This document shows, in pieces, positions 23,506-32,341 of a stretch of DNA of 64,000 nucleotides. The position numbers were made by a program, and so were the translations under genes. Every line of letters starts with the position of its first letter. Position 1 is the first letter of the stretch. The notes under the pieces are model-generated. The model did no database searches. It worked only from the letters and a program-made list of their open reading frames with translations, and was not told where the DNA came from. The stretch comes from Phosphitispora fastidiosa (GTDB lineage: Bacteria > Bacillota > Thermincolia > Thermincolales > UBA2595), in NCBI RefSeq assembly GCF_019008365.1, contig NZ_JAHHUL010000015.1, positions 49,784 through 113,783 of the forward strand. Reading direction: 5' to 3'.

Positions 23506-25938
23506 ATGGGTGAAAAATCAGGTATTTATGCTTACCACCGGTTAAGGGGACGAAGGTCAAAATCCAGGGTTGTCCTGCCCGCATTCTCCGGGCAGGCGGC
23601 AAAGCAGCTGCTGCACCAACTTTTTTCTATGGAAGCTTGCTTTTTAACGGTCCTTTCCTTTTTTGTTGGACGGGCTGTGATTGCCGGAGGGCTGATGCCA
23701 TTCCCGGCGGCCCTGCTGGCTGCAGGCATGACTGTTCTGGGTGATAAGGGTTTTTTAATACTTATTGCCGCAGCGGCTGGTCTGGCGACAGTGTGTTCCG
23801 GGTATACACTGGCATCAACAATGATTAGTTTGGTTCTGTTGTTTATTATTCTCAGCCGGACCCGCGCTCAGTTCCGGCAAAAGTGGTATGGTGTGCCGGT
23901 CCTTGTCGCCGGATTGATTGTAGGTGTGAAGGTAGGGGTATATTCGTATTTTGCTCCTGAACTATATAATTATCTTGTGGCAATCTTCGAAGCGGTCCTG
24001 GCCGGATGTGCCACCTTTTTACTCATAAAAACTCTTCCTGTTTTACAAAAAGGCAGCAATGCAGGGAACCTGAAAAAAGAAGAGCTGATTGGCGGCGCTG
24101 TTCTGGTGGTTGCTTTTCTTACGGGGATGTCGGAACTGAGTTTTCAGGGGCTGCAAGTCAAGAATGTTATCTCCAGGGCGATGGTACTGTTTGCAGCCTA
24201 TACGGGTGGCAGCGGTTTTGGGGCTGCCATGGGAACTTTGGCAGGCATGGTGCCCAGTATTACGGCTGAAGTAGCTCCGGGTATGGTGGCTGTGTATTCC
24301 TTTTCGGGTCTCTTGGCGGGAATGTTTCGCGGATTTGGCAGAATTGGCATTTGCATAGGATTTATCCTGGGAAATGTCCTCCTGTCTATTTACCTCACTG
24401 ACTATGCGCAGCTTGTGACTACTTTTGCGGAAACGGTTCTGGCAGCCGCCCTTTTTATGGCAATTCCTGCAAAACGGCTGTTTGCCCTCAGATCAATGGT
24501 TAAAAACAGCCTGTTCAGCTTTAACTCCAAGCCTTCAAGTGAAAAAAGGGTTAAGGAAATTGTTGCCGGGAAGGTTCGGGATTATTCGCGGATATTCCGT
24601 GAGCTGTCCACTGCTTTTGAGGAGGTATCATGTGATGTCCGGGTTTATGAAGAGAACAACCTCCAGACCCTTTTCAGCGGTGTTGCCTCAAAGGTATGCA
24701 AGGGATGTTCACTTTACAGGATTTGCTGGGATGCGGAATTTTATAAAACGTATCGGAATATCATGGATATGATTTCCCATATTGAAATTAACGGTCGGCT
24801 TACTGAGGAACACATTTCGCCGGATGTGCAAAAGCGCTGTTCCCGGCTTAAGGAGCTTGCCGTCACTGTTAACTGTCTTTACGAGACGTACAGACAGGCC
24901 CAGGTGTGGCAGCGAAAACTTACTGAAGGGAGAGATATTCTGGCCAGACAGCTTGACGGAATCGCCACAATGATGCAAAATCTGGCCAATGAAGTTAAAA
25001 TTGATATCAGAATGAGGGAAGATATAGAGGCGATTCTGCGAACCGAGCTGGCGAAAGCAGGGTACAGTATACTGGAACTGAATGTTATGGGGGAAGTAAG
25101 TGATCAGTTGGAGGTGAGTGTCACTTTCCCATCATGTGGGGGAAAAGCAGTATGTATTAACAATATCAGGCCAATTGTGTCGAGAATTTTATCACAGCCG
25201 CTGACAGTGCTTAATTCAAATTACTGCAGCAAAAAGACCAATGAACCTGTTTGTGAATTTAAGCTGGTTCCTATGAGGGCCTTCTCAGTTGAAATTGGTT
25301 CTGCGGCTGTTGCCAAAGACAGCAGCATGGTGTCGGGGGACAATTATGCTGATTTTGACCTGAAGGACGGTAAATATGCGCTGGTGATAAGTGACGGTAT
25401 GGGGGTAGGGCCTAAGGCGTCAATAGAGAGCAAGGCCGCTATTGCTCTGGTGGAAAAACTTATGGAGGCAGGCTTCGACCACAGTGTGGCTGTAAAAACC
25501 GCTAATTCTATTCTTATTCTGGGTTCGCCTGATGAGACAATAACGACAGTGGACCTGGCATCTATTAATCTCATGAGCGGGGTGGTTGAATTTATCAAAA
25601 TCGGTGCAGTTCCCAGTTTTATCAAACACGGCAGTCAGACAGGGATGATCAGGTGCGGTAATCTGCCGATTGGCATATTAAGCCACATTGAAATAGATAC
25701 TATCCAGCAGCAAATGAATCATGATGATATACTCGTGATGGTGTCTGACGGACTCCTGGGCTCCGGCGGAGACCAGGAAAGTGAAACCTGGGTCATGGAT
25801 GCCCTCCAGAACATCATGACAACAGACCCGCAGAATATTGCAGACCTCCTGCTGAACAAGGCTATCCTCAGGTCTGGAGGTATAGTTAATGACGATATGA
25901 CTGTCCTGGTTGCCAGGCTGGTTTCAGCACATAGTTGA
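23506..25938 (+). CDS. spoIIE: Stage II sporulation protein E (PP2C-type phosphatase)
   Basis: 810 residues, standard for SpoIIE. The first ~330 residues hold about ten membrane helices. A middle region (340-590) contains a Cys cluster (VCKGCSLYRICWD) and the FtsZ-interacting/regulatory part. The C-terminal PP2C phosphatase (about 600-805) shows YALVISDGMGVGPKAS, TTVDLASINLMSG and DDILVMVSDGLLG. SpoIIE dephosphorylates SpoIIAA-P at the asymmetric septum and so activates sigma-F in the forespore. The promoter upstream has the Spo0A-type spacing. Confidence 0.97.
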   Translation: MGEKSGIYAYHRLRGRRSKSRVVLPAFSGQAAKQLLHQLFSMEACFLTVLSFFVGRAVIAGGLMPFPAALLAAGMTVLGDKGFLILIAAAAGLATVCSGYTLASTMISLVLLFIILSRTRAQFRQKWYGVPVLVAGLIVGVKVGVYSYFAPELYNYLVAIFEAVLAGCATFLLIKTLPVLQKGSNAGNLKKEELIGGAVLVVAFLTGMSELSFQGLQVKNVISRAMVLFAAYTGGSGFGAAMGTLAGMVPSITAEVAPGMVAVYSFSGLLAGMFRGFGRIGICIGFILGNVLLSIYLTDYAQLVTTFAETVLAAALFMAIPAKRLFALRSMVKNSLFSFNSKPSSEKRVKEIVAGKVRDYSRIFRELSTAFEEVSCDVRVYEENNLQTLFSGVASKVCKGCSLYRICWDAEFYKTYRNIMDMISHIEINGRLTEEHISPDVQKRCSRLKELAVTVNCLYETYRQAQVWQRKLTEGRDILARQLDGIATMMQNLANEVKIDIRMREDIEAILRTELAKAGYSILELNVMGEVSDQLEVSVTFPSCGGKAVCINNIRPIVSRILSQPLTVLNSNYCSKKTNEPVCEFKLVPMRAFSVEIGSAAVAKDSSMVSGDNYADFDLKDGKYALVISDGMGVGPKASIESKAAIALVEKLMEAGFDHSVAVKTANSILILGSPDETITTVDLASINLMSGVVEFIKIGAVPSFIKHGSQTGMIRCGNLPIGILSHIEIDTIQQQMNHDDILVMVSDGLLGSGGDQESETWVMDALQNIMTTDPQNIADLLLNKAILRSGGIVNDDMTVLVARLVSAHS

Positions 25939-25980
25939 AGCAGTACCTTGAGTATAAGCAAGCCATATTTTGGGAACTTT

Positions 25981-26000
25981 ACCCCTAAGGGGGTTTTTTT
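25981..26000 (+). terminator. Terminator overlapping the kinase gene's Shine-Dalgarno
   Basis: ACCCC (25981-25985) pairs with GGGGT (25990-25994), followed by T6. The same G-run is the only Shine-Dalgarno of the ATG at 26001. Confidence 0.6.
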
Positions 26001-26906
26001 ATGTCTTCCAACTTAAGGCCTTTTCTAAAACCAGGCCAGGTTATCACAGGGCGCTGGGAAAGAAACTGCTATCAGGCAGTGCGTTTTCTTGGCAGCGGGG
26101 GAAGCGGGCTGGTATACCTTGTCAGGGATAAAGAGGCGCGGCTCAGGGCCATGAAGATTTCTACCGACATTGTCGGAATTAGTCATGAACACCGAATTTT
26201 GATTCATCTGAACAATAATTGTGGGCTGAATGACAGTAATGTGGTCCCCCGGGTTTATGAACTGGATGATTTTCAGCTGGGCCCAGTTGTATATCATTTT
26301 CTGATAACGGAATATTTTACAGGAAAGAGCCTTGGCAGATTAGTGGGGAGGACCAAATGCGGCCGCGCCCTGGCTATAGGGGTACAGGCAATCTGGTTCC
26401 TTAGCTGTCTCCACAAAGCGGGCTTTATATTTGGTGATCTAAAACCCGGAAATATTATCCTGGATGGAGAGCATGATGAAATACACATCATTGACTATGG
26501 CAGTGTCAGTGTGAAGGGACACTGTCTGAAACAATACACGCCGGGCTATGACCGGGCCAGCTGGCAGGCAGGAGACCGGATTGCTGATGAAGGGTATGAC
26601 ATGTTTTCTCTGGGGATGCTTCTCCTTTCATTGGTCCTGGGAAAGCAGAAACAGACAGGAAATCACAGTCTGAATGAAGTAATCTCAATTGCAGTAAAAA
26701 AAATCAGAGATAAAACACTGCGCAATCTAATCGTTAAATGTTTGAAACAGGAAGTCGGCACATGCCTTGAATCGGCAGAAAGCCATGAAGTTATTTCTGC
26801 TGACATGCCGGGAGCAGAGGCGGGTTCTGAGGTGGGGGCTTTTGTAAATTATGTTGGGGCAGTTAGTATTATCTCATTCATGTTGAGTGTTGCCTATTAT
26901 TATTAG
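26001..26906 (+). CDS. YabT-like Ser/Thr protein kinase
   Basis: 301 residues. Kinase fold: Gly loop GSGGSGLVY at 31-39, Lys52 in the AMK motif, catalytic loop FGDLKPGNII around Asp146 and Asn151, and DYG (165-167) in place of DFG. The usual HRD is changed to FGD, so His and Arg are missing, as in other minimal sporulation kinases. A hydrophobic C-terminal segment (VGAVSIISFMLSVAYYY) probably anchors it. In Bacillus, YabT is a forespore kinase activated by DNA. The gene order spoIIE-kinase-tilS supports orthology. Confidence 0.85.
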   Translation: MSSNLRPFLKPGQVITGRWERNCYQAVRFLGSGGSGLVYLVRDKEARLRAMKISTDIVGISHEHRILIHLNNNCGLNDSNVVPRVYELDDFQLGPVVYHFLITEYFTGKSLGRLVGRTKCGRALAIGVQAIWFLSCLHKAGFIFGDLKPGNIILDGEHDEIHIIDYGSVSVKGHCLKQYTPGYDRASWQAGDRIADEGYDMFSLGMLLLSLVLGKQKQTGNHSLNEVISIAVKKIRDKTLRNLIVKCLKQEVGTCLESAESHEVISADMPGAEAGSEVGAFVNYVGAVSIISFMLSVAYYY

Positions 26907-26999
26907 TAAAACAGCCATTGATTTAAATTATATCTTAGTGCAGGAAAAAATAAGTAAATGTCGAAAGGGAACGATAACCAAACTGAGAGAGGTTTTTCC

Positions 27000-28406
27000 A
27001 TGCTTGATCAGGTTAGGGCAACTATTGAAAAATACAGCATGTTTAAGCCCGGAGACCGTATTCTTATAGGAGTGTCGGGAGGGCCTGATTCCACGGCGCT
27101 CGTTCATATTTTGCATAGTTTAATGGATGAACTCCAGATTTCGCTGTATGTTGCCCATCTCGACCATTGTTTCAGAGGACCGGAGTCGGCTGCGGATGCG
27201 GAATTTGTGCGGGAACTCGCTGAACGGCTGGGGCTGCCGGCTGTTATCAAAAGTGAAGATGCGGCGGCATATGCTTCAACAATGAATTTGTCTGCCCAGA
27301 CAGCGGCCAGGGAGATCAGGTATCGCTTTTTCAGGGAAACCGCAAAAGAATGCGGCTGTAATAAACTGGCAACCGGTCATAACGCCAATGACCAAACAGA
27401 GACCGTCCTCTATCACTTTTTGAGAGGGACAGGGCCTGCGGGGTTAAGGGGCATCCCGCCGCTTCGGGACGGCTGGGTGGCCAGGCCTCTGATTGAGGTT
27501 CCGAGGAGCCAGATAGAAAAGTATTGCAGAGAAAAAAAACTGACCACAAGAATTGATAGCAGCAATCTTAAGCGGGTTTATACCAGAAACCGGATTCGCC
27601 TTGAATTGATACCTCTCCTCCAAAAGGAATATAATCATAACCTAATTGAAACCCTATTAAGGACAAGCGATATTTTCAGGGAAGAAGAGGCGTGCCTCGA
27701 AGGTCTTACTGAGGATTATTGGCGGGGGGGCTGCCTGGAAAGTGAAGACGGCCTGATTAGTATTGATCTGAAAAAATTTCTTGAGATACCCCGTGTTTTT
27801 CAAAGGAGAATTATTCGACGTGGCTGGTATGCTCTTACGGGGAGTGTGCATAATATTACTTATGCACATCTCACTGCTGCAATAGAACTGATTTTTCAGG
27901 GCAGAACAGGTTCGGTAATTGATCTGCCGGGTTCGGTAAAGCTGGAGAAGGGCTATAGTAGTATCAACTTATACAAGCCCGCTGATATGAGGGCAACTCC
28001 TGATTATTTATATGAACTAAGGATCCCGGGAGTTACTTCAATACCTGAAACAGGTGATTGCATTGTGGCAGAAGAAATTGAAGGAGTCCTCTACTGCGGA
28101 CCACAGGACCCTAATGAGATAATGATTGATATGGACAAAGTGAGTGTGCCTTTGATTGTACGCAACCGAAATCCCGGAGACCGGTTTAGGCCCTGTGGAT
28201 TTAACGGGTCGAAAAAACTGAAAAAGTTTTTTATTGACGCTAAAATCCCCAGGGTGGAACGTGACAGGTATCCGGTATTGCTTACCTCAGACCAACAGGT
28301 TGTCTGGATTGCGGGAATGCGGGCAGACAGGAGGTGGGCAGCCACACCTGAAACCAGGAGAGTCCTTAGGCTGAAATTAATCAGAAATATCAAAAAACAA
28401 AATTGA
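27000..28406 (+). CDS. tilS: tRNA(Ile)-lysidine synthase
   Basis: 468 residues. The PP-loop SGGPDST near residues 26-32 binds ATP. The TilS N-domain (LDHCFRG, ATGHNANDQTETVLYHFLRG, RNRIRLELIPLL) is followed by the C-terminal tRNA-binding domain (NRNPGDRFRPCG, KKLKKFFIDAKIPR). The enzyme converts C34 of the CAU-anticodon tRNA-Ile to lysidine. ATG 27000 follows AGAGAGG; earlier in-frame codons overlap the 3' end region of the kinase gene. In most relatives hpt stands between tilS and ftsH; here it is absent. Confidence 0.97.
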   Translation: MLDQVRATIEKYSMFKPGDRILIGVSGGPDSTALVHILHSLMDELQISLYVAHLDHCFRGPESAADAEFVRELAERLGLPAVIKSEDAAAYASTMNLSAQTAAREIRYRFFRETAKECGCNKLATGHNANDQTETVLYHFLRGTGPAGLRGIPPLRDGWVARPLIEVPRSQIEKYCREKKLTTRIDSSNLKRVYTRNRIRLELIPLLQKEYNHNLIETLLRTSDIFREEEACLEGLTEDYWRGGCLESEDGLISIDLKKFLEIPRVFQRRIIRRGWYALTGSVHNITYAHLTAAIELIFQGRTGSVIDLPGSVKLEKGYSSINLYKPADMRATPDYLYELRIPGVTSIPETGDCIVAEEIEGVLYCGPQDPNEIMIDMDKVSVPLIVRNRNPGDRFRPCGFNGSKKLKKFFIDAKIPRVERDRYPVLLTSDQQVVWIAGMRADRRWAATPETRRVLRLKLIRNIKKQN

Positions 28407-28480
28407 AAAGAAAAATGTTTTATGTTACAATTACTGAGTATAATTACTTTTGGTTCCTTTAATTGGAGAGGGGTGAAGTG

Positions 28481-30463
28481 GTGAACCGTATTTTTAAGAA
28501 TCTGAGCATTTACCTGTTAATTGTTGTCTTGGCAGTTGCTATTATTAGGTACACTTCCCCGGCACAAACGCCTGTCACGGAACTTACCAGTGATGAATTG
28601 TATGAGCAAATCAAAAAAGGTGCAATAGCTCAAATAAGTATTCAGCCTGAAGAGCAGGTTACCAATATAACAGGTGAATTCAGGGATGGCAAGCAGTTTA
28701 CCTCCATAGGCTCAGTCGAAGAGATGGATAAGATAGCAGAGCAGCTAAGAGACCAGAAGGAAAAGGTGAAGGTATCATACAAGCCTACGCCAAAGGCTCC
28801 GTGGTGGACCAATCTATTTATTAATTTCCTGCCTATATTGCTGTTAATCGGAATTGTATTCTTTATGCTTAACCAAACCCAGGGCGGCGGAAATCGTGTC
28901 ATGTCATTTGGGAAAAGCAGGGCTCGGCTTCATTCTGATGATAAAAAGAAGGTTACCTTCGAGGATGTTGCCGGAGCGGATGAGGTTAAGCAGGAACTTG
29001 AGGAAGTTGTCGAATTTCTGAAGCATCCGAAAAAGTTCAATGAGCTGGGTGCCAAAATACCCAAGGGAGTGCTTTTGTTTGGTTCGCCGGGTACAGGTAA
29101 GACACTTCTGGCAAGAGCTGTTGCCGGTGAAGCCGGAGTGCCGTTTTTTAGTATCAGTGGTTCCGACTTTGTGGAAATGTTTGTCGGGGTGGGTGCATCC
29201 CGAGTCCGTGATCTTTTTGAACAAGCTAAAAAGAACTCACCGTGTATAGTATTTATTGATGAGATTGATGCGGTAGGCCGTCAGCGCGGCGCCGGCTTAG
29301 GCGGGGGGCATGACGAGCGTGAGCAGACTCTGAACCAGCTGCTGGTGGAGATGGATGGTTTCAGTCCAAATGAGGGCATTATCATAATTGCGGCTACCAA
29401 CAGGCCGGATATTCTCGACCCGGCGCTGTTAAGGCCGGGACGTTTTGACAGGCAGATTGTTGTGGATGTCCCTGATGTTTCAGGCCGGCAGGAAATATTA
29501 CAGGTACATATTAAGGGAAAACCCCTTAATGGAGATGTAGATCTCTCGGTTCTGGCCAGAAGGACACCGGGATTCACCGGGGCTGACCTGGCCAACATGG
29601 TCAATGAAGCCGCGCTGCTGTCAGCCAGAAGAAACAAAAAGCAGATTGGGATGGCCGAAATGGAAGACTCTATAGAGAGGGTAGTGGCCGGTCCTGAAAA
29701 GAAATCAAAGGTAATCAGTGACAAGGAGAAGAAACTGGTTTCTTATCATGAAGCCGGACATGCTCTTGTGAGCACACTGCTCCCTGATACCGATCCGGTT
29801 CATAAGGTATCAATTATTCCCCGGGGCCGTGCCGGAGGGTATACACTTATCCTTCCGACAGAAGACCGGTACTATCGCACCAGGTCCATGCTGCTCGACG
29901 AGATAGTTGTTCTGCTTGGAGGGCGTGTAGCTGAAAGCTTGGTGCTGGGGGATGTCAGCACAGGAGCGCAGAATGACCTGGAGAGAGCTACCGCGATTGC
30001 TCGCAAGATGATAATGGAATATGGCATGAGTACTGCGATTGGACCGCTAACTCTTGGCAAGAAAACCGAGCAGGTCTTCCTGGGACGTGATATTGCGCGG
30101 GACCGTGATTATAGTGAAGAGGTTGCTTCCGCGATAGACAAGGAAGTACGCAAGATTATCGATGGCTGCTATAGCAAAGCGGAACAGCTTCTCAAGGACA
30201 GTATTGAGAAACTGCACCTCATAGCTAACACCCTGATGGATAAAGAGACCTTGGATTCTGATGAGTTTACAGCCCTTATCGAAGATAAGACTGTAGCCGA
30301 AGTCAAGGAAGAACGACTTGCCAGGGAGCATGAGCAGGATATGGGCAGGACAGTTCTTAACAAGGGTCAGGATGAACAGAAGTCACCTGACAGTACGACC
30401 GAACAAACGGTTGGAGATGACCCTTCCGGCCCTCCACAGGAAGAGATTCCTGAAGTCAAGTAA
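28481..30463 (+). CDS. ftsH: ATP-dependent zinc metalloprotease FtsH
   Basis: About 660 residues: two membrane helices (about 8-25 and 108-128) flanking an extracytoplasmic domain, the AAA+ module with Walker A GSPGTGKT near residue 200 and Walker [13 protein letters not shown], and the zinc protease with HEAGH near 423. It degrades membrane and regulatory proteins as a hexamer. The C-terminus is a charged, low-complexity tail. GTG 28481 is preferred because GGAGAGGGG is 7 bases upstream. Confidence 0.97.
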   Translation: MNRIFKNLSIYLLIVVLAVAIIRYTSPAQTPVTELTSDELYEQIKKGAIAQISIQPEEQVTNITGEFRDGKQFTSIGSVEEMDKIAEQLRDQKEKVKVSYKPTPKAPWWTNLFINFLPILLLIGIVFFMLNQTQGGGNRVMSFGKSRARLHSDDKKKVTFEDVAGADEVKQELEEVVEFLKHPKKFNELGAKIPKGVLLFGSPGTGKTLLARAVAGEAGVPFFSISGSDFVEMFVGVGASRVRDLFEQAKKNSPCIVFIDEIDAVGRQRGAGLGGGHDEREQTLNQLLVEMDGFSPNEGIIIIAATNRPDILDPALLRPGRFDRQIVVDVPDVSGRQEILQVHIKGKPLNGDVDLSVLARRTPGFTGADLANMVNEAALLSARRNKKQIGMAEMEDSIERVVAGPEKKSKVISDKEKKLVSYHEAGHALVSTLLPDTDPVHKVSIIPRGRAGGYTLILPTEDRYYRTRSMLLDEIVVLLGGRVAESLVLGDVSTGAQNDLERATAIARKMIMEYGMSTAIGPLTLGKKTEQVFLGRDIARDRDYSEEVASAIDKEVRKIIDGCYSKAEQLLKDSIEKLHLIANTLMDKETLDSDEFTALIEDKTVAEVKEERLAREHEQDMGRTVLNKGQDEQKSPDSTTEQTVGDDPSGPPQEEIPEVK

Positions 30464-30552
30464 AATAAAAGACCAGAAGAAATAATAACGAATCAGATAA
30501 AGATTAGGCTGATAGATATTATAAAAACTGTTGTTCAGGAGGGGAACCTACA

Positions 30553-31002
30553 TTGGAAAGAACTTATGTGATGATTAAGCCTGACGGTGTGCAAAGAAAC
30601 CTGGTTGGTGAGATAATTTCCCGTTTTGAAAAAAAGGGTTTTAAGATTGCGGGGCTCAAAATGCTTCAGTTGGATAGGGCGATGGCGGAAAAACATTATG
30701 AGGAACATATTGGCAAACCCTTTTTTGAATCTCTGGCCGCATATATAACCTCTGGTCCTGTGGTTGCTATGGTACTTGAAGGCAAGGATGTTGTCAGCAC
30801 AGCCCGTGCTATGAACGGAGCGACTAATCCGGCTAATGCGGGTGCAGGAACCATCAGGGGCGATTATGCAATTGAGGTCGGTCGAAATGTAATTCATGGG
30901 TCCGATTCTGTTGAGAGCGCAGCCCGGGAGATTGGCATTTACTTTAGCGAAAAGGAACTTTGTGAATACCAGATGGTACTTGATAGCTGGATTTACGAAT
31001 AA
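30553..31002 (+). CDS. ndk: Nucleoside diphosphate kinase
   Basis: 149 residues, standard. It transfers the gamma-phosphate between nucleotides through the active-site His115 (NVIHGSDS). Other signatures: [20 protein letters not shown] and [18 protein letters not shown] start with AGGAGGGG upstream. It ends at a terminator and is convergent with a small minus-strand gene. Confidence 0.97.
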   Translation: MERTYVMIKPDGVQRNLVGEIISRFEKKGFKIAGLKMLQLDRAMAEKHYEEHIGKPFFESLAAYITSGPVVAMVLEGKDVVSTARAMNGATNPANAGAGTIRGDYAIEVGRNVIHGSDSVESAAREIGIYFSEKELCEYQMVLDSWIYE

Positions 31003-31030
31003 TAAAAAGAAATAAAGACAGAATAAAAAT

Positions 31031-31060
31031 AGCAGATCTGAAAAGAGCTGCTGTTTTTTA
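31031..31060 (+). terminator. Intrinsic terminator of ndk
   Basis: AGCAG..CT-GAAA-AG..CTGCT followed by T6. Confidence 0.75.
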
Positions 31061-31084
31061 TATTTAAAACCCTTTATGTACGAC

Positions 31085-31312
31085 TTAATGTGGTTCAGAT
31101 ATAATCAATTTGGCATGGAGTTCTGCAATTGCGCAGCAGTTGGCGTAACCCTTGGTACATTCAGTCCAGGCAACTCTTAAGGTCGATTTTTCAACTGCAA
31201 TTGTTAGTTCCCCGGGTGTGCCCATTGAGGTAACGCAGAAGGGACACATATATTTCTCGAAGTAGAAATCCTTTTCCCGGTTCTTGTCAGTGATTGAAAA
31301 ATTCACACGCAT
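31085..31312 (-). CDS. Small CxxC hypothetical protein
   Basis: 75 residues from ATG 31312, preceded at 6 bases by AAGGAGG on the minus strand. It contains a CPFC pair (EKYMCPFCVTSMGTPGEL), a later Cys (WTECTKGYANCCAIAELHAK) and no membrane segment. The four to five cysteines may bind a metal. Function unknown; it stands alone between ndk and the thioesterase gene. Confidence 0.65.
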   Translation of the reverse strand: MRVNFSITDKNREKDFYFEKYMCPFCVTSMGTPGELTIAVEKSTLRVAWTECTKGYANCCAIAELHAKLIISEPH

Positions 31313-31541
31313 CACAGTCCTCCTTGCTGAAACAGTTTAGAAAATTCATGATAGGTCGAGATATTATTTCTACAGGTAGAACGAGATTCCTGCTTTAAAC
31401 AATATAGTTGTACTAATTTTCTAAGTATGGGAATTAAATGTTTGGGCCAACTTATTTATCATCTTTTAGCAGGAATTTTACCAAAGACACCGAATTTTAC
31501 CTTTACTATACCACAAAGATTCAAGCGGAGGGGGTGCGAGT

Positions 31542-31943
31542 ATGGAGGCATCTTTACAGCCCGGGCTTTTTGGGGAAATCAGCGTTGTAGTAAGCGAAAG
31601 AGATACTGCAATAGAACACGGGAGCGGCGGTGTGCCCGTTTTTGCAACACCGGCGATGATAGCGCTGATGGAGAATGCGGCTTTGACTTCTGTCGCCCGG
31701 TATTTATCCGGCGGAAGTACAACAGTAGGCATTAAAATCAGCTCAACACACAGTGCAGCGACACCGGTAGGCATGACAGTAACGGCCAAATCAGAATTAA
31801 TAGAAATCGACGGGAAAAGGCTGATATTTAAAGTTGAGGCTTTTGATGAGGTTGACAGGATAGGTGAAGGAATCCATGAAAGATTTATTATAAATACCGA
31901 AAAATTTATGAAAAAAATTATAGAAAAGGCTTCACGGCAATAG
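31542..31943 (+). CDS. FlK-like hotdog thioesterase
   Basis: 133 residues of the hotdog fold. The triad of fluoroacetyl-CoA thioesterase FlK (Thr42, Glu50, His76) is matched here by Thr36 (FATPAM), Glu44 (ALMENAA) and His70 (SSTHSAA) with identical spacing of 8 and 26 residues. FlK of Streptomyces cattleya destroys fluoroacetyl-CoA; most bacterial relatives have unknown acyl-CoA substrates. A fluoride riboswitch and two crcB genes lie 16 kb away, but no link is shown. ATG follows GGAGGGGG. Confidence 0.85.
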   Translation: MEASLQPGLFGEISVVVSERDTAIEHGSGGVPVFATPAMIALMENAALTSVARYLSGGSTTVGIKISSTHSAATPVGMTVTAKSELIEIDGKRLIFKVEAFDEVDRIGEGIHERFIINTEKFMKKIIEKASRQ

Positions 31944-32341
31944 TTCTGTAGTGAAACAGGCATACATATGCTATAAGGTGGATATTGAGGATAATAATTC
32001 CCGGTCAGGCAAGAGTATTAATTTTTTAAATATTTTGTCTTTATTGGCAGGAGATTTCGTAAAAATCGCGAATATGTATAAACCGAACTGAAGTTTCTTT
32101 TATTTTCCATAAGAGTGGGAATGGGATTGTGATTGTTTTCATAAGCTGTTTTCCAGGGCTAAGTCACCCTGAATGGCAGGCAGTCGAAAATTATTATATA
32201 TGTGTAAGCAGGCTGCCGTAAGATACAAGATATCTAATTAAGTAAAAGGGGGTTGGTTGATTAGAGGGGTTTCGAACATAAAGAACTGCACAAACTTTTA
32301 AAATCAAAATCATAAGCAAACGAAGGGAGAGGATTATTTAA
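31944..32341 (+). other. 398-base intergenic region upstream of fhs
   Basis: AT-rich, without a convincing frame. It contains the 27-bp motif listed separately (32047-32073) and, just before fhs, the Shine-Dalgarno AGGGAGAGG. I found no consensus promoter, riboswitch or terminator that I could name. Confidence 0.5.
32047..32073 (+). promoter_or_regulatory. 27-bp motif GCAGGAG-N14-GCGAAT upstream of fhs
   Basis: Same two half-motifs and the same 14-base spacing as at 14356-14382 upstream of HU. It lies about 270 bases before fhs. Role unknown. Confidence 0.4.

Noticed and set aside
31427..31735. Plus-strand 102-codon frame overlapping the FlK-like gene
   Set aside because: Out of frame with a gene that shows a complete catalytic triad; composition (many Arg and Cys) is typical of a shadow frame.
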